The notes: generated by a model from the sequence alone, not told the origin. A DNA stretch of 64,000 nt from Trichobilharzia regenti (GCA_944472135.2 OX235267.1:19203452-19267451); one strand, 5' to 3'. Shown: positions 30,087 through 41,460, numbered from the stretch's first letter. Numbers and translations: made by a program.

Positions 30087-33075
30087 ATGGCACCTAGGAC
30101 CACCTCATTGCACACCAACTCCGATGTGCAGACACCCAGTCCGACCTCCTTTTCATTCATAAATTCTTGCGGTGCTGACGCACAAATAGATTTAGGTTAT
30201 GGTGACATTTTAAGCCAGTTTGTAGTATCCCGTGACTTATTCACGATATTGCTAATTAATGCACGTTCCTTAATCAATAAGATATCTGAACTAAGGACAT
30301 TATTATTAGTCGCCAAGCCTACTGTAGCTCTGATTACTGAGTCATGGTGCTCATCCTCTGTACTTGATGTGCATATAGGTATCGATGATTACACTGTACA
30401 CCGTGCAAACAGAGATTGCAAGCGTGGTGGAGGATGTCTCATATATATACATAGCTCATTTGTAGTCAGTAAGGTGGAAGATGAAACAATGAATAATGTA
30501 CCTGACTCACTCTGGGTTGTCTTACATGGAGATAAGTACAAACTTCTCATAGGCTGTGTTTATCGAGCACCAAGCTCAACAAAAGAAACTGATGCGTTAT
30601 TAGCTAAATCGTTTGCACACGCATCCTCGTTTAGTGCTAATTACAAAATAATTGCAGGGGACTTCAATCTTCCAGAAGTCAATTGGCTAACTAGTTCCGG
30701 CCCCCAACGCTTCGACGAATTACTTGCCACTATAGACTGTTATGGATGGCAACAACACGTCCAGACACCTACTCGTGGTGACAACATGTTGGACCTTGTT
30801 TTTTGTCATGACACAATCCCAGTATCCACTATGTTGGTAATCGATTTTCCAGTAGTGACCATAGAATGGTACTCTGCTCTCTGCCTTTCTCACCACTAAA
30901 TACAGGAAACAAACAAGACTCAGGAAGCACAATATGTCGTAGTTACAAATATACAGACTGGGGATTAGTCCAAGAACTTATTCGACTCTGTCAATGGGAT
31001 GACTATTTTACCACTGACTCCCTGGAGGCCTTAGTAACCCTGTTTTACAGGAATGTTACCCTTTGTCTAGATACAGTTGCTCCAAAGAAAATAGTGAAAT
31101 TAAGTAGACACCGAACTGAATATATTCCAAGGGCACACCGTAATAAGTTAAGGAAGCTGAAGAAACAGTACTATTCCACTAAGGACATATCACTATTGCT
31201 CTCAATCCACGAGTCTCTTGAATCTCTCAAGCGCCTACGCTCTCAAAAGGACCTCGACGAAGAGTTAACGGCACTTGAAAGTACCTCCAAAGTTTATAAC
31301 TTAACGGCACTTCTTAAAAAACGAATGCAGTCGGCGAGGGAAATCCCATACTTACTTCACGACAAAGTAATCTACAATGAACCTGCCACTATCTGTGAAC
31401 TTTCAGTGATTGGTTTGCAAACTTTAGTTTAGAAACACATATGCCTGGTGAAACCGCTCCCCTTACTATCTCTTCCCTTGAAAGCATTGTGTTCACTAAT
31501 CAGTTAATAGTACAAGCAATTAAAAGCCTTAAACCTTCCACTAGTACGGGACCGGATGGCCTCGCTTCGATAATTTTCAAAAACAGTGGGTGTGATATAC
31601 CCTTGTTACTTCTTAAATTCTTCTCAATATCTATGGACACTGGCACTTACCCTAGTGAGTGGAAAACTAGCTTCATAATTCCACATTACAAATCTGGTGA
31701 TAGGGCAAACGTCCGCAATTACAGACCCATAAATATAACCCCAGTTATCTCACGAATCATGGAGAAAGTTGTAAAGGATCAATTGTCAGACTACCTAATT
31801 AGGGAAGATCTTGTTACAAGGTCTCAACACGGATTTCTCAAAAATAGATCCTGCGTTACTTGCCACTTCGACTTTTTCAACTGCATCACTAGTAGTCGCG
31901 AAGCACGTAAGCTAGTCGTTGTTCTCTACTTCGATATATCTAGGGCATTTGACATGGTATCTCACAGTATTCTCTTTGAGAAGCTGTACTCTTGTGGAAT
32001 TCGCAACCCATTACTGAACTGGTTAAAATCATTTCTAAGCAACAGGGTACAAATAACCAAAGTTGGATCTGTATTGTCTCATCCTAGGCAGATCTCAAGT
32101 GGGGTCGTGCAAGGTAGTGTCCTAGGTCCACTTTTATTCACAGTCTACATTAACAGCATTTGCAAGTGCTTCACCTTAGGCAAACCATTCCTATATGCTG
32201 ACGACCTCAAAGTCGTCTACTCCTGCTACACTCATGAATTAAGCGATATGGTTACTAAAATACATCTTGAACTAAGTAGTCTCGCAACATGGTGTGCTGA
32301 ATCCTGTCTAAATTTTAACATTGACAAATGCGGCTGGATTTGTATCGGCAACAGTAACCTTGATCTAACTCTTGAAATAAATGGGCGAAAACTAGCTAAG
32401 CTCAACTCAGTCGTAGATCTCGGTATTAGATACTCTAGTAACCTAACGTTCGCTGAACAGACTGATTATGCCAGACGTAAAACGCGAAGGCTGATAGGAT
32501 GCATAACACGCAATTTCTTTTGTTGTGAAACTAGGGTTTTATTATACAAAGTATGTGTCCGACCTATCTTAGAATACTGCCCGTTTATTCTTAGCGGACT
32601 AAGACAAAATGACAAGCTTAAATTAGAGGGAGTGCAACGGCAGTTTACCTCAAGAACTCTTGGTTTAGAAAGTGGTCTGGAATACCATGAGCGATGCGAA
32701 AGACTAAGATTAGAACCCCTCTGGAAAAGACGCCTTAAGCTAAACCTTATCTTTTACTATAAGCTAACTAATCTTCTCTTGCATTCCTCCGAGCCAATAA
32801 CTAAACCTACCGCTGTCATCAGTTACAATCTTAGAAATCATCACAACCTAGCTGCTATAGAGCACTGTCAGACTTACGTGCGGTACAACTTCTTCTTAAA
32901 TAAGTTTTCAGTCATTTGGAATAGACTACCAGCTAATGTGCGCGATGCAAACACACTTCCAGTGTTCATCTCCTCAGTCACCAGACTGCTCAAAGATGAC
33001 AATGCACTTCTACATCTGACTCTTACACCTTCTTTTTCACCCTACATAGATATTTTAAGTTCTTTAAACGTGTAG
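30087..33075 (+). pseudogene. CR1-B ORF2: endonuclease plus reverse transcriptase, two frameshifts
   Basis: Three frames together give a full CR1 ORF2. Frame 1 (30087-30899) has the endonuclease: INARSLINKI near residue 57, LITESWCSS near 84, GGGCLIY near 118, GCVYRAPS near 155 and AGDFNLPEVNW near 190. A frameshift at about 30850 falls in the SDH motif. Frame 2 (30866-31432) covers the linker. A one-base loss near 31400 shifts to frame 3 (31441-33075), which holds NYRPINITP, YFDISRAFDMV, SSGVVQGSVLGP, YADDLKV (both catalytic Asp) and the CR1 C-terminal domain. It is closely similar in order and length to CR1-A ORF2. Confidence 0.88.
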
Positions 33076-33980
33076 TTACAACAAACTACAATTATAAATT
33101 TTAATATTATTGGAACTAGATGATAAACATTTCTACACAGGACAGTAATATTAGTTCACACATAATATAAAAGTTAGCATAACGGGACTAGTTAGTTAAT
33201 GAACAAAAATAAGCACAGTTACTAAACAGAATATATATGTATATATTTATTAATCACTCCTTAAGGACTCCCGTTGCTTTCTTTTGCGTTGCTGTTGTTT
33301 GTCTTCTTTTTTCTCTCACCATTTCAGCTTCCATTTGACTTTTTGAATGAGAATGAATAATGTGGATATTTGACCATTTACAATGACAAATGATCTGCAA
33401 ACATTATTGGTCCCGTATCTTTCAGTTGCCTGGTTAATAACGAATTAACTTTCTCCACGACGCAACCTGGATTACATTTGTGGAATATACTCTTATACCA
33501 ATGGAAAAGTATCTATTTGTAATACAACGTCACGATTGTAGCTTATAACATAACTGATCGTATCTGTAAAATAGCTTCCTTATTACCCAATTTGGATATA
33601 AATCAAATCAAAAATAAGATTCGGATTTGTACACACCCAAGTTATATTGAGGAATTACTTCAAGCTTTATTTTTTCCCAAGTATTTTTAATCCATCCAAA
33701 ACTTACTTGGGTTTTTTTGTTAATGCGAAGACAATATTCCTATATTTCATGACGTGCTCCATTGAATGACTGGTTATCATATTGTTCCCACAGACCTAAG
33801 ACAAAAACGCCAGCAACCATGTAACTTAACCATAAACCAAGTTTATGAAATTTAAATAATGCTTATCCATGCCTGTATATTTGGTGTGTCCTACACAGGT
33901 AGGAAAAAATGTGTATTTTATTAAAACATTATTAATAAGTATGATTGCTAATCGCATATGTAATTTATCATATTGATGAT
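33076..33980 (+). other. CR1-B 3' untranslated region
   Basis: About 900 bp of AT-rich sequence between the ORF2 stop and the conserved terminal segment. It contains pyrimidine-rich and poly(T) stretches (33280-33330, 33665-33720). No gene is seen. Confidence 0.6.
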
Positions 33981-34035
33981 GCCTGTAAACTGGCGTCCCT
34001 CATGTACAAAATGAGAATATACTATTATTATTATT

Positions 34036-35696
34036 ACTATCTTTTACCAGTTTCAGAATATCATCGAACTTTGGCTCGATACCTTCATCCTCTATAGGAG
34101 AGTTTATCTTCACCCACTACCTTTGCAGTTGAGTAGGTAGGCGTCTCGCTATTACTTCTAGGATAAAACTCGAGTTGAGGTCGCTCATGCAATTCACCGA
34201 AATCAAGGTATTCTTGTAAGTCAACAGATTATCCAGAAACTCAGTGAGTGCCTTGGAGTCATCTTGTAATTGACCACCATTACCCTTAACAGCCTGGAAT
34301 AATTTTCCTACAATCACCGAAGGTCTTCCAAACCTTTGATGCAGTATATTCCTAGCCTCAGAGTACCCCTCGTTTGGCCTCATAAACTTACAGCACTGTA
34401 TAGCTCTTGAAGCAACTCCAGTGCAGTACCTCATCAAATACATTAACTTCATTTCATAAGAATAATAATAATGTATATTCTCATATAAACATATAAATTT
34501 ACATGAAAATGCATGCCATTTTTACAGGCACGATCAAGTATGATATAATATCAAATCGTAGATTGTCTACAAGTTAATGTTTCAACAGTTAAATATTTGA
34601 TATATATATACATACTGATTGTCTGAACCAGGCCGCATAGTTATTGAATTGCACAATTGTCCTCCAGGTTGGGCGGAAAAATCGACTTCGTTTCGTTTTC
34701 ATCCCGTGGTTTTCGGCATACGATAACCAACCAATATTGAGGTAAGTACAACGTTTACAACGGATTGAAAGCTGTTTTAGAAATATTAAAGTGCTAAGGT
34801 GAATCAATGAAGTGTAATGAAATGGGTAAGTGCAAGTATCTCTAATAAATACATTAATGAAGGAAACTCCCTAGGCTGACAACGTTCATTTGCAATGTAT
34901 AATGCTACCTGTACAGTTTCCACTATCACGATGTCCACTATTGGTTTTAATACATTTTTTCCTCATGCCGGTTTTTTTATTTTATGCCTTTTTGTGCATT
35001 TGGTGCACAACCGTACCCTACAGAGAATAGGAATAGAATAAGTCGAATCAAATTTTATAAAAAGCTATAAAACGTTAGGTTTAATGGAATATAATGGGGA
35101 TCAAGCAAAGACGTTATTAGAAAATAAATGAGGTTAAGACATTGTGAAGTGATATTTAAGGATCCGACAATGGACAGCAAGTTAGTTTATAAGATGCCCC
35201 ATTAATCTGTGCAGAGCCCACATGGTCGCATCTCAACAATAGGCTGAGTGAATGGTATATATTTAAAGGCAGAAGCATGATCTGTTTAGGCGTTCATTAC
35301 TATCTTATTCAAGATAAAGATCTAAGCCCTCATAAAAATCGGAAATATCTCGAGCCTTCAAATCGTATATTGCTGTTCCTGCGGAATGGTGCGATTCACC
35401 TTAGTGACCCCCACCATATCTACTGATCAGCTAACATCATCATTTAATAAAAAACCACTCAACATGATCTCAAACTCCTTCACAAACTGTAAATAATCAG
35501 TTGGGTTTCCGTCGAAACACTGTGGTTCAAATTTGGGTAGTTTGATATTCTTATTATCCCCAGATGCCAAAACAGTAATATCAAACATGTCATGCTTAAT
35601 ATCAGACACACCGTTACAAGTAACAGACAAGTCAATATGACTTACTTTCCTGTTTGCTTCCAGGACTCTTTGTCCCTTCTTTGACCCAGGCATCAC
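34036..35696 (-). pseudogene. Gag-like protein of BEL-like copy 3, N-terminal part
   Basis: Starts at ATG 35696 (MMPGSKKGQRVLEAN), reads the LPKFEPQCFDGNPTDYL block and is cut at about 35441 by the R1-tailed insertion. It resumes at 34457 with MKLMYLMRYCTG, then RFGRPSVIVGKLF and LEVIARRLPTQLQR, all parts of the DUF1759-like Gag domain, and ends at the CR1-B junction. Bases 34036-34111 follow the subfamily of copy 2 (TTTTACCAGTTTCAGAATA) rather than that of the gag sequence on the other side of CR1-B. Confidence 0.75.
34458..35436 (-). mobile_element. R1-tailed insertion in the gag of copy 3
   Basis: About 979 bp, minus orientation, with the ATT tail at 34458-34475 and the R1 body to about 34775. 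The remaining 660 bp towards 35436 have no open frame I recognise. The gag frame breaks at TTTCAT and resumes at CATTTAATA, with a possible 4-bp duplication TCAT. Probably a 5'-truncated LINE or a long SINE-like unit. Confidence 0.65.
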
Positions 35697-35818
35697 TGAA
35701 CGTGACCAAAATTACAGAAAGTTCCGGATAACGCTTGTTCAAAGAAGACTTGGCCGGCACCAGGACAGACGGACAGAGACTATCCAAACGTCAGAAACTG
35801 TCACTAACCGTCAGAAAC

Positions 35819-36180
35819 TGTCAATGACGTCTCAAAGACTGTTGATGCTCAGCTCTTGCTACGCCGAGCCTCTCGCTGTCCCTCGAAGCCTTTCAGAAAC
35901 GCTTAGTACTAACAGACGCAAAAACCAGAACACCGATTGGCGACTCGAGAATTCTTTATTCTAACACCAACATATAAGCAGTATAGTAAACTAAGGTCTA
36001 TGAACAAATATTACAAAAATTAATCACAATATTACTTCTGACGGTTGTCTCCTGACTTCTTTCTGAACAGCGACCGATGAGACGATGACTGGTGTATTGA
36101 TGCCTCCGCGGAAAATGTGGGGGAGTTGGGTTTGAGGAAACAACCATGAATTGATCGTTCAATCTTCAACTACAGCGGCA
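35819..36180 (-). repeat. 5' LTR of BEL-like copy 3
   Basis: 362 bp. The last 7 bases on the plus strand read AGCGGCA in place of ATTGACA, but the length and the following GCCAT duplication fix the end at 36180. Otherwise nearly identical to 25741-26102. Confidence 0.9.
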
Positions 36181-36185
36181 GCCAT

Positions 36186-37171
36186 TTATGTTTTTGATTT
36201 TTATCAACGACCTGCACTCTCAACTGAACTGCTCTGCGTTTATTTACGCTGACGACTTAAAGATTTGGAGAGCAATAAATTCATCGGAAGACTCAGATAG
36301 ATTGCAGGCTGACCTGCAAACTCTGGGAGACTGGGCTCTCGCTAACGGAATGCCTTTCAACTTAAAGAAGTGCAAAGTAGTGCAACTTCATTCCGGCAGG
36401 TCATAGAGTGTAAATTACACCATTTTGGGGCCAGGACTTGAGTTGTGTTCCATCAGAGCGCGACCTAGGTCTTATTCTAACAGAAAAGCTAGACACCAGT
36501 GGAAATTACGCGAGGGACGTCGCCAAAGCCTACACAACTTTACACTTTATGCATAGGCATCTGGGAGCTCTCACTCCCGAACTGTTCTTAAGGTTATATA
36601 AGACATATGTGTAGCCATACCTGAGGTGCATAATATCAATGCTCCTCCGCTACTCAAAAGGGATGCTAACATTCTAGAAAGTGTCCAGAGACGAGCGACA
36701 AAATGGGTGATCGGCCTCCGCAACAAATCATACGGGGAGAGACTAAAGAAATTTGGTCTTTCCATACTTAGTTACCGTAGGCACAGGGGAGACCTCATCA
36801 CCGTCCACCAGATCCTAAATGACCAGGCCCACCCAAATAAAAGCATCCTGCCATTAAGTGATTATAGGCTTCCACGAGGTAACCCGTTAAGGATAGCACA
36901 CCAGAGACCAAAGACTCGAGTGCGATCACATTTCTTTTCACTTCGAGTTTGCCGTCTCTGGAACGCTTTACCGGCGGCCGTGACTACAACGCCATCTGTG
37001 GAGATTTTTAAGCGTAAGCTAGACAGTCATGCAGAAATGCAAGTTTTGTGTCTCAATAGCTTATCCTCATCAAACTTAAAATCATACTGTCAATGGATAA
37101 GCATACAGACTAAATCCCCACGACCTGTTCTGCCTTCTCTCACTGTACCGACTACTCTATCTTTTCCTTAG
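36186..37171 (+). pseudogene. CR1-C ORF2, 3' part: reverse transcriptase end and C-terminal domain
   Basis: Continues the reverse transcriptase after the BEL-like insertion: MFLIFINDLHSQL, then FIYADDLKIW (both catalytic Asp near 36250). A TAG at 36404 and frame changes follow through 36620. The second long frame, 36626-37171, has LESVQRRATKWVIGLRNKSY, the SILSYRRHRGDLITV block and a WNALP motif, typical of the CR1 C-terminal domain. Even without the insertion this copy would be broken. Confidence 0.85.
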
Positions 37172-37315
37172 GTCACCTTTATTATTCCACTTATCTCAAC
37201 CCATATTATCTACACTACAACCTATTGTTATTATTACTATTCTGCTTTTATGACTACACCTGTAGGGGACTAATATTAGAGTTCACTAACATTACAAATA
37301 TAAAAATAATAATCC

Positions 37316-38552
37316 AAGTCAATGGAGTGTTAAATAACAATATATTACCAAAAATGCAGTGACGAGTTATATCAACAAAAGGGATTACTTGGATATAAAG
37401 TCTAAGTCCTCTGCTACAAATTATTTATATAATCCACGGGTACGCTAATTGTCTGGACTACGTCTGCTGTAGCTGATGTGTTCCGGTTGTAGAAATGTCT
37501 TCGGTTGGGAGTAGTAGACTCCTACAATAAATCCGAAGTATACAACACGGTGTGAGTTGAGCAAGTAAGCAGAAATAACCAGGGAGAAGACGAAGTCTCC
37601 AACAGCAGAGTGTATTTTCAATTGTACCTGGAAGTTATGTATATTTCAACGAGAAGCGTTTTAAACAAAAATTATGTACAATATCTCGAATTTATACAAA
37701 TAACCAAAAAGTGTACAATCACATTGTTACGTACTCCACACACCGAATGACCAACGGGAGTTAGGTCAAACTCCATTCACGGCAGCAACACAGTCCTAAC
37801 ATACAGCATACTACAAACCACACCTTGACCAATCCCCGCACCACTCATCTTGGAGTCTACCAGAGCTAAAGCAGTCGAGTGGCGGGACTTGCTACGCAGA
37901 AGCTCATCGAAGATCTGGAAACTCTACCTCACAATCAAGAAGCGAGCTCAAAGAAATCACTGGTTTATACTAGCTCGTAATCAGGATATTGGATATTGGA
38001 ATCCCTTTTTCAGTTGTTTTAAAAATTCAAGGAACAGTTTGTATACAGTGTCCATGGAACTTGGCGGTAATTAGTAGTTTTTTCACGTCGGTAATCGCTT
38101 GCTTTGTGTAGACCAGAGGAACATATTTATTTTAAGAATAGACTAGTTTGGCATACTGTCCACTTAGATACACGAAACTAGTGGGAATAGGAGAGAATAA
38201 AACATATGCATCGTCATTTCTCAGAATTTTGAACATGCGATTTCCTCATAACACACCATAGGAATTCCTATGGTGTGTTAAGAAGGGATGTAAATTTCAG
38301 GTTTCCCAGTTTGATAAATTACCTATGCCAAAAGTCACAAGTTTTGTTCACCTTTCTAGAACATATGAAAGGACTGGATGTGATATTTAGGTTTTTATCT
38401 CACCACGGATGTATGTTAAGTGGTGAACACTTCACTGATGATTCTGGTAAAGGCTCCAAGTATTGCCCATTAATATCTAAACTTGAGAGCTACCTCCGCG
38501 AGGTAGTGTAATGTGGATTCTAAGTGATGACTTACTGGGACACCTGATTCCG
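37316..38552. other. Unassigned sequence between CR1-C and LINE D
   Basis: About 1.2 kb without a supported gene. It holds a perfect 32-bp palindrome (38249-38280) and two short open frames (37850-38074, 38275-38511) with no recognisable motif. Confidence 0.4.
38249..38280. repeat. Perfect 32-bp palindrome
   Basis: TAACACACCATAGGAA is followed immediately by its exact reverse complement, TTCCTATGGTGTGTTA, with no spacer. Confidence 0.95.
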
Positions 38553-38600
38553 TTTCAGATTCAGATTTATTGGTTGAGGATAGAAGGCTTGCAGCCTATG

Positions 38601-41362
38601 CTAATCCCTTTCCAGTAAATTTCTGTGGTTTTCCAAACCCTTCTTGAATGAATCAGTTGAGATTGCAGACACCACTTCTTCTGGGAGTTGGTTCCGAGAG
38701 CTTATGACTCGGTGTGTGAACCAGTACTCTACAGTAATATGATTTCTTCTTGGTTTTCGAACTATCCTGCTATGTTCTCTAATGTGTTCTGATCTGGTGG
38801 GAAGGAAAAGACAGAATAGGCCAGGTCCGTAGTCATTATTTAGAATTTTAAGCATTGTAATTAAATCTCCTCTCTGCCTACTGTATGACAGGGAGAAGAG
38901 ATTTAAACTATCTAGTCTTTCCTCGTATGATAAGTTAGTCATGCCGAAAACCATGCGTGTTGCCTTCCTTTGAACCCTTTCTAGAATACGTGAGTCCCCG
39001 TTAAGACAAGGACTGGCTGCCTGGATACAGTTTTCTAGTCTAGACCTCATCAGAGATGTATATAAGGAGGTGAACAAGTCTCTGGTGGTTCTAGTAAAGG
39101 CTCTACGAATTGTCCGTAAGGACATGAAACCACGTGCCGCCACGCGCGACAGTTTGCTGTAGTTTCTAAATCGTGGCTAACTATGACATCTAAGTCTAAA
39201 TGAGTCTGAACTGATGGAAGTGTTATTCCCTTAGTTCATGGGAGCTGATACTTGCTTGTCCGATGCTCATGATTGTATATTTTGCCACATTGATCGGGAG
39301 CATCCATTCTATGGACCATTCTGACAATTTGTTGAGGTCCTCTTGCATCGTGGACGTATCACTCTAGTCATTCAGCTCTCTCTGAATTTAAGTCATATGC
39401 GTATAAGACCATAGGGAAGTCGGTGAGCAGTGATAACTCACTAATATACAAAATTAATAGGAGAGGTCCGAGTATCGTGCCTTGTGGCACTTCGCTACGC
39501 ACTGCTATCCAAGAGGAGAGTTTCGAGTTAATCCTAACCCTCTGCCTCTTATCTACGAGGAATTCCCTGAACCAGTTTAGTAAGCTACCTTTGATACCAA
39601 AACTTTCCAACTTCATAAGTAGTCTTTTGTGAGGTACTTTATCAAAGGCTTTGCTGAAGTCGATGAAGACGACGTCAACGGGTCTTCAGTTGTCCCTTGA
39701 TTTGACCCAACTTTTTTTGCGGTGAAGAGATTTGACAGGCATGAGAGGTTTCTTCCGAAGCCGTGCTGTGCTCTGGATAACATTTAGTTGTTTTCCAGAT
39801 ATTCCATGATGCCTTTCTTGATGATTTCTTCCAGTGTCCTCATTAAGCTGCTCGTGAGATTAATAGGCCTGTAATTTGAAGGGCTTTGTGTTGATCCTCC
39901 TTTGTGGATGGGGCTTACTATGGCGTCTTTCCAGTCGCGCGGTAACACTCCATTTAGGAAAGAGGGGGGCTTGAAGACCGTGGTCAAAGGGCCGACTATG
40001 TGAGCTGATAGCTCCTTGAGAAGCCTTGGATGAAAATTATCAGGACCTATTGATTTCCCTGCATCCACTTTTATCAGGCAGTTGAGCACGATGATTTGGT
40101 TGATGTCAACGGAATCTAACCCGTATTCCTCTGATGCAACCAGAGCTGATTTTATAGGGAGTGATCACTCCTGTGTAAAGACTTGGGAGAAGTCTGCCAT
40201 TGCTTCTGCTTTTTCTTGATCTTCTATTTTGTCATTGTCAGTAGTCAGTTTTGTGACACCATTGGATGTTTTATTCCTGAAGCTCATGTACGAGAAAATT
40301 TTCTCAGGTTATGCCTTTGCATTTTGAGCCAGATGTGCTTCGAACTCCATCCTTGATTGGCGGATTTCTGCAGTAGCTTTATTCCTAGCAGCGTTATGTA
40401 ATTTCCTGGTCTCAGGAGTCTCAAGTGTGGTCTGTCTGTCTGTCTGTTTTCGACATAGAACTTTGCACAAATGTGCGGAAGTTCAACTCGCCACATTCCG
40501 TGTAGCACGCGAAGCAAGAGAAGAAAGTACAAGAAAAGCATAATAGAAACAGTGAGCAGAGGTGTGAGACAAAGGAGAATAAAGAATAACAAAACAGTTT
40601 CATTGGAGATCATAAGTCACAGGGAGTGGATGCATCTGCGCCACTGAGAACGGTTTTGAGCCATGTCACCAATTGTTTCCAACCATAGATTTTTACCGTC
40701 CCGAGGACCCCAGCCTGGAAGTCTACACCTTCCTACGTGGCTAAGAGCAACTGTTGTGGATTTCATTGACTGATGCCAAGTTTTTGTTTGACCGCCGCTA
40801 GCTTTTTTCCAGCCTGACCCTATATCCGCTAACATAGCTCGTCGAGGGAGGCGATGACTTGGCATACGTAACACATGTCCTAACCATCTCAGTCGATGTG
40901 TGTGGTAAACAGGTTCCAACATTTATATATACGTCTGAATAACTTACGAATCACTCGGTTTATCCAAGGGGGGGGCAATGTTTCTGACCCTTTAGGAACG
41001 CACAAAGGGATAAAAGGTGCATTTACTCGGGCGTAAAGTTGTTTAAATTGGTTCCATCCAGCTTCTACTTGGGACTCTGGGTTGCTGCACCAGTTCACTG
41101 AGTTGGCTGCTGAGACGAGTGCATTTATGTCAACTCTCCAAACGTTTGATCGAGCTGGGGTTTTGGTCCCTGCTGCTGTTGCTATGATCTTAATAGTGAG
41201 CACAGCATGATCACTTCTTCCTAAAGGAGGGTGTTGTATAAGATCCAAAACCTCACCGTCGGAGAACACTAGGTCCAGAGTTGAGGAGGAGTGCTGTGAG
41301 TCATAGCACGTGAGCTTAATGACATGTTGGACTCGGGCTGGCGATATACTATATCCCAGCAA
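38601..41362 (-). pseudogene. LINE D1 ORF2 remnant
   Basis: Recognisable parts on the minus strand: STLDLVFSD and LGRSDHAVLTIKI (endonuclease, about 41280-41190), DAGKSIGPDNFHPRLLKEL and SNYRPINLTS (reverse transcriptase fingers, 40050-39850), FIDF-type palm near 39670, EVPQGTILGPLL (about 39480), and VLYAYDLNS at about 39400, where the usual YADD is YAYD, so a catalytic Asp is lost. The C-terminal domain reads LERVQRKATRMVFGMTNLSY (about 38990). It is clearly related to CR1-C but more decayed. Confidence 0.8.
40430..40922 (-). mobile_element. RTE-like LINE 3' fragment inside LINE D1
   Basis: The minus-strand frame 40922-40617 has HRLRWLGHVLRMPSHRLPRR, then LPGWGPRDGKNLWLETI and MAQNRSQWR, the conserved C-terminus of RTE-type reverse transcriptase proteins. 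A 170-bp 3' region ends in a CAGA tetranucleotide tail (complement of CTGTCTGTCTGT, about 40430-40446). It interrupts D1 between endonuclease and reverse transcriptase. No clear target duplication was found. Confidence 0.8.
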
Positions 41363-41460
41363 TTTATGATCAAAGGCGTTGACTGAAGATGAAGTTGTAA
41401 AGCTCTTCCAACCAAATGTTGCGTTCGCATATGAATTGAAGAGAGTTCTTTTCCCTCTTT

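Larger units (their letters stand above)
28608..34035 (+). mobile_element. CR1-like LINE, CR1-B, near full length
   Basis: It starts GGCGGTACGTTCG and ends GCCTGTAAACTGGCG, then TGAGAATATACTATTATTATTATT, a simple ATT tail typical of this LINE group. ORF1 is intact (28694-30052), ORF2 (30087-33075) has two frameshifts, and the 3' region is about 950 bp. It lies in opposite orientation inside the gag of BEL-like copy 3. Gag sequence of about 76 bp is present on both sides (28532-28607 and 34036-34111), but the two versions differ at about one base in seven. Confidence 0.88.
25741..36180 (-). mobile_element. BEL-like LTR element, copy 3, complete with nested insertions
   Basis: Both LTRs are present (35819-36180 as 5' LTR, 25741-26102 as 3' LTR, minus strand), with a perfect target duplication GCCAT at 25736-25740 and 36181-36185. 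Inside are CR1-B (28608-34035) and an R1-tailed insertion (34458-35436). Removing these and one copy of a 76-bp gag overlap leaves 3229 bp of internal sequence, against 3230 bp in copy 1. The LTRs differ at roughly 8 of 362 positions, so this insertion is fairly recent. Confidence 0.9.
21700..37315 (+). mobile_element. CR1-like LINE, CR1-C, split by the BEL-like insertion
   Basis: Left part about 21700-25740, right part 36181 to about 37315; the 10.4 kb between are BEL-like copy 3. ORF1 (22040-23731) has a PHD-type zinc finger and an RRM-like motif; ORF2 has endonuclease and reverse transcriptase domains. Both outer ends are approximate. The 3' end is placed after an ATAAAAATAATAATCC stretch. 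The two halves join within the reverse transcriptase motif at codon ...CTGGGGCCAT, which continues as TTATG after the insertion. Confidence 0.75.
38553..41460 (-). mobile_element. CR1-like LINE, D1, decayed
   Basis: Minus-strand order from high to low coordinates: endonuclease end (41362-40925, LDLVFSD and GRSDHAV), an RTE insertion (40430-40922), linker, reverse transcriptase (40089-39368) and C-terminal domain (39143-38601). The 3' end near 38553 has a TCTGAATCTGAA short repeat. Many stops and frameshifts. Confidence 0.8.

Noticed and set aside
36178..36190. Possible truncation of the 5' LTR of copy 3 at ...CTACA
   Set aside because: The next 6 bases keep the LTR length (GCGGCA in place of TTGACA) and are followed by the matching GCCAT duplication, so the LTR is complete but substituted.
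38275..38511. Open frame with a CMLSGEHFTDDS segment, reminiscent of a THAP domain
   Set aside because: Only one THAP-like patch is present; the required C2CH spacing and AVPTF-type motif are missing, and the frame starts inside a palindrome.
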